From Variovorax boronicumulans (GTDB lineage Bacteria; Pseudomonadota; Gammaproteobacteria; Burkholderiales; Burkholderiaceae_C), in contig NZ_JAAAFX010000007.1 in assembly GCF_019352895.1 (NCBI RefSeq), positions 477,132-541,131 of the forward strand: a DNA stretch of 64,000 nt. Direction: 5' to 3'. Shown here one piece after another: positions 63,918 to 64,000 of the stretch (within the stretch, counting starts at the first letter, position 1; every line of letters begins with the position of its first letter). Under the pieces are notes generated by a model. It was given only the letters and a program-made list of their open reading frames with translations, searched no databases and had not been told where the DNA came from. The position numbers were made by a program, and so were the translations under genes.

Positions 63918-64000
63918 TGCCGAAGTTGGCGCCGATTGCGCAGCAATGCCCGTTGCAGCGCAGCAATATCGGCCCGGAAGCGCAGAACGTGAAACACAAT
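63918..64000. other. End of window, no gene seen
   Basis: 83 bases after the M48 protease stop. No terminator, start codon with ribosome site or RNA gene is visible. A short GCAGC-rich repeat (GCGCAGCAAT / GCGCAGCAAT at about 63938 and 63959) occurs but has no recognised meaning. Confidence 0.4.

Noticed and set aside
63938..63968. Short direct repeat GCGCAGCAAT at the window end
   Set aside because: Only two copies of ten bases; too little to call a repeat element or binding site.

Overview
The window is about 64 kb of high-GC DNA from a Gram-negative chromosome, packed with genes on both strands. Several features suggest a betaproteobacterium of the Burkholderiales, most likely a Comamonadaceae member close to Variovorax. 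These are protein sequence character, the recA-recX and sucC-sucD-terC neighbourhoods, a type IV pilus minor-pilin cluster, and an intergenic GC-rich palindromic repeat of a kind I associate with Comamonadaceae. The assignment is inference; there is no rRNA gene here to prove it. No tRNA, rRNA, CRISPR array, prophage or intact insertion sequence was seen.

Layout. 0-5 kb: the end of an NRAMP-type metal transporter, then a complete branched-chain amino-acid (Liv/HAAT) ABC transporter operon on the minus strand with a strong palindromic operator candidate upstream. 5-7.5 kb: a minus-strand RNA group (IF-1, DbpA-type helicase, two small conserved-looking proteins). 7.5-14.3 kb: a TIM-barrel epimerase-like protein divergent from a class I glutamine amidotransferase-like hydrolase, then an acyl-CoA metabolism operon (thioesterase, AidB-like dehydrogenase, acyl-CoA ligase) divergent from a TetR regulator. 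14.3-19.4 kb: a small lipoprotein, a topoisomerase III carrying a histone-H1-like linker and a SWIB domain, and, divergent from it, a SET-domain methyltransferase with a lysine-rich tail, then birA. 19.4-24.7 kb: a two-component system, a MarR regulator and SOS-controlled recA with recX. 24.7-34 kb: a catabolic island with a polar amino-acid-type ABC transporter (two paralogous binding proteins), an enolase-superfamily enzyme, an alpha/beta hydrolase, an SDR dehydrogenase, an L-fuconate-dehydratase-like enzyme and an IclR regulator. 34-37.8 kb: argC, sucC and sucD.

37.8-51.2 kb is a signalling and surface region: TerC, PP2C phosphatase, FHA protein, CHASE2 class III cyclase and a cAMP phosphodiesterase, directly upstream of pilA, which has a sigma-54 promoter and two 17-bp inverted repeats. 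After a lower-GC gap come the minor pilins and tip protein (fimT-pilV-pilW-pilX-pilY1-pilE). 51.4-57.4 kb is a glycan group: PglL/Wzy-like ligase, two GT4 glycosyltransferases and asparagine synthetase. 57.7-61.7 kb holds a YdhR-like protein, an unusual M19 dipeptidase homologue and a TrpXYZ-type ABC importer. The window ends with moaC and a BepA-like M48 protease.

The two most interesting ensembles are (a) the TopB-SWIB/SET pair, which combines chromatin-type domains and lysine/alanine-rich tails around a 33-bp alternating pyrimidine-purine tract, and (b) the PP2C-FHA-cyclase-phosphodiesterase operon next to pilA, which suggests a link between phosphoprotein or cAMP signalling and type IV pili. 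Both interpretations are hypotheses.
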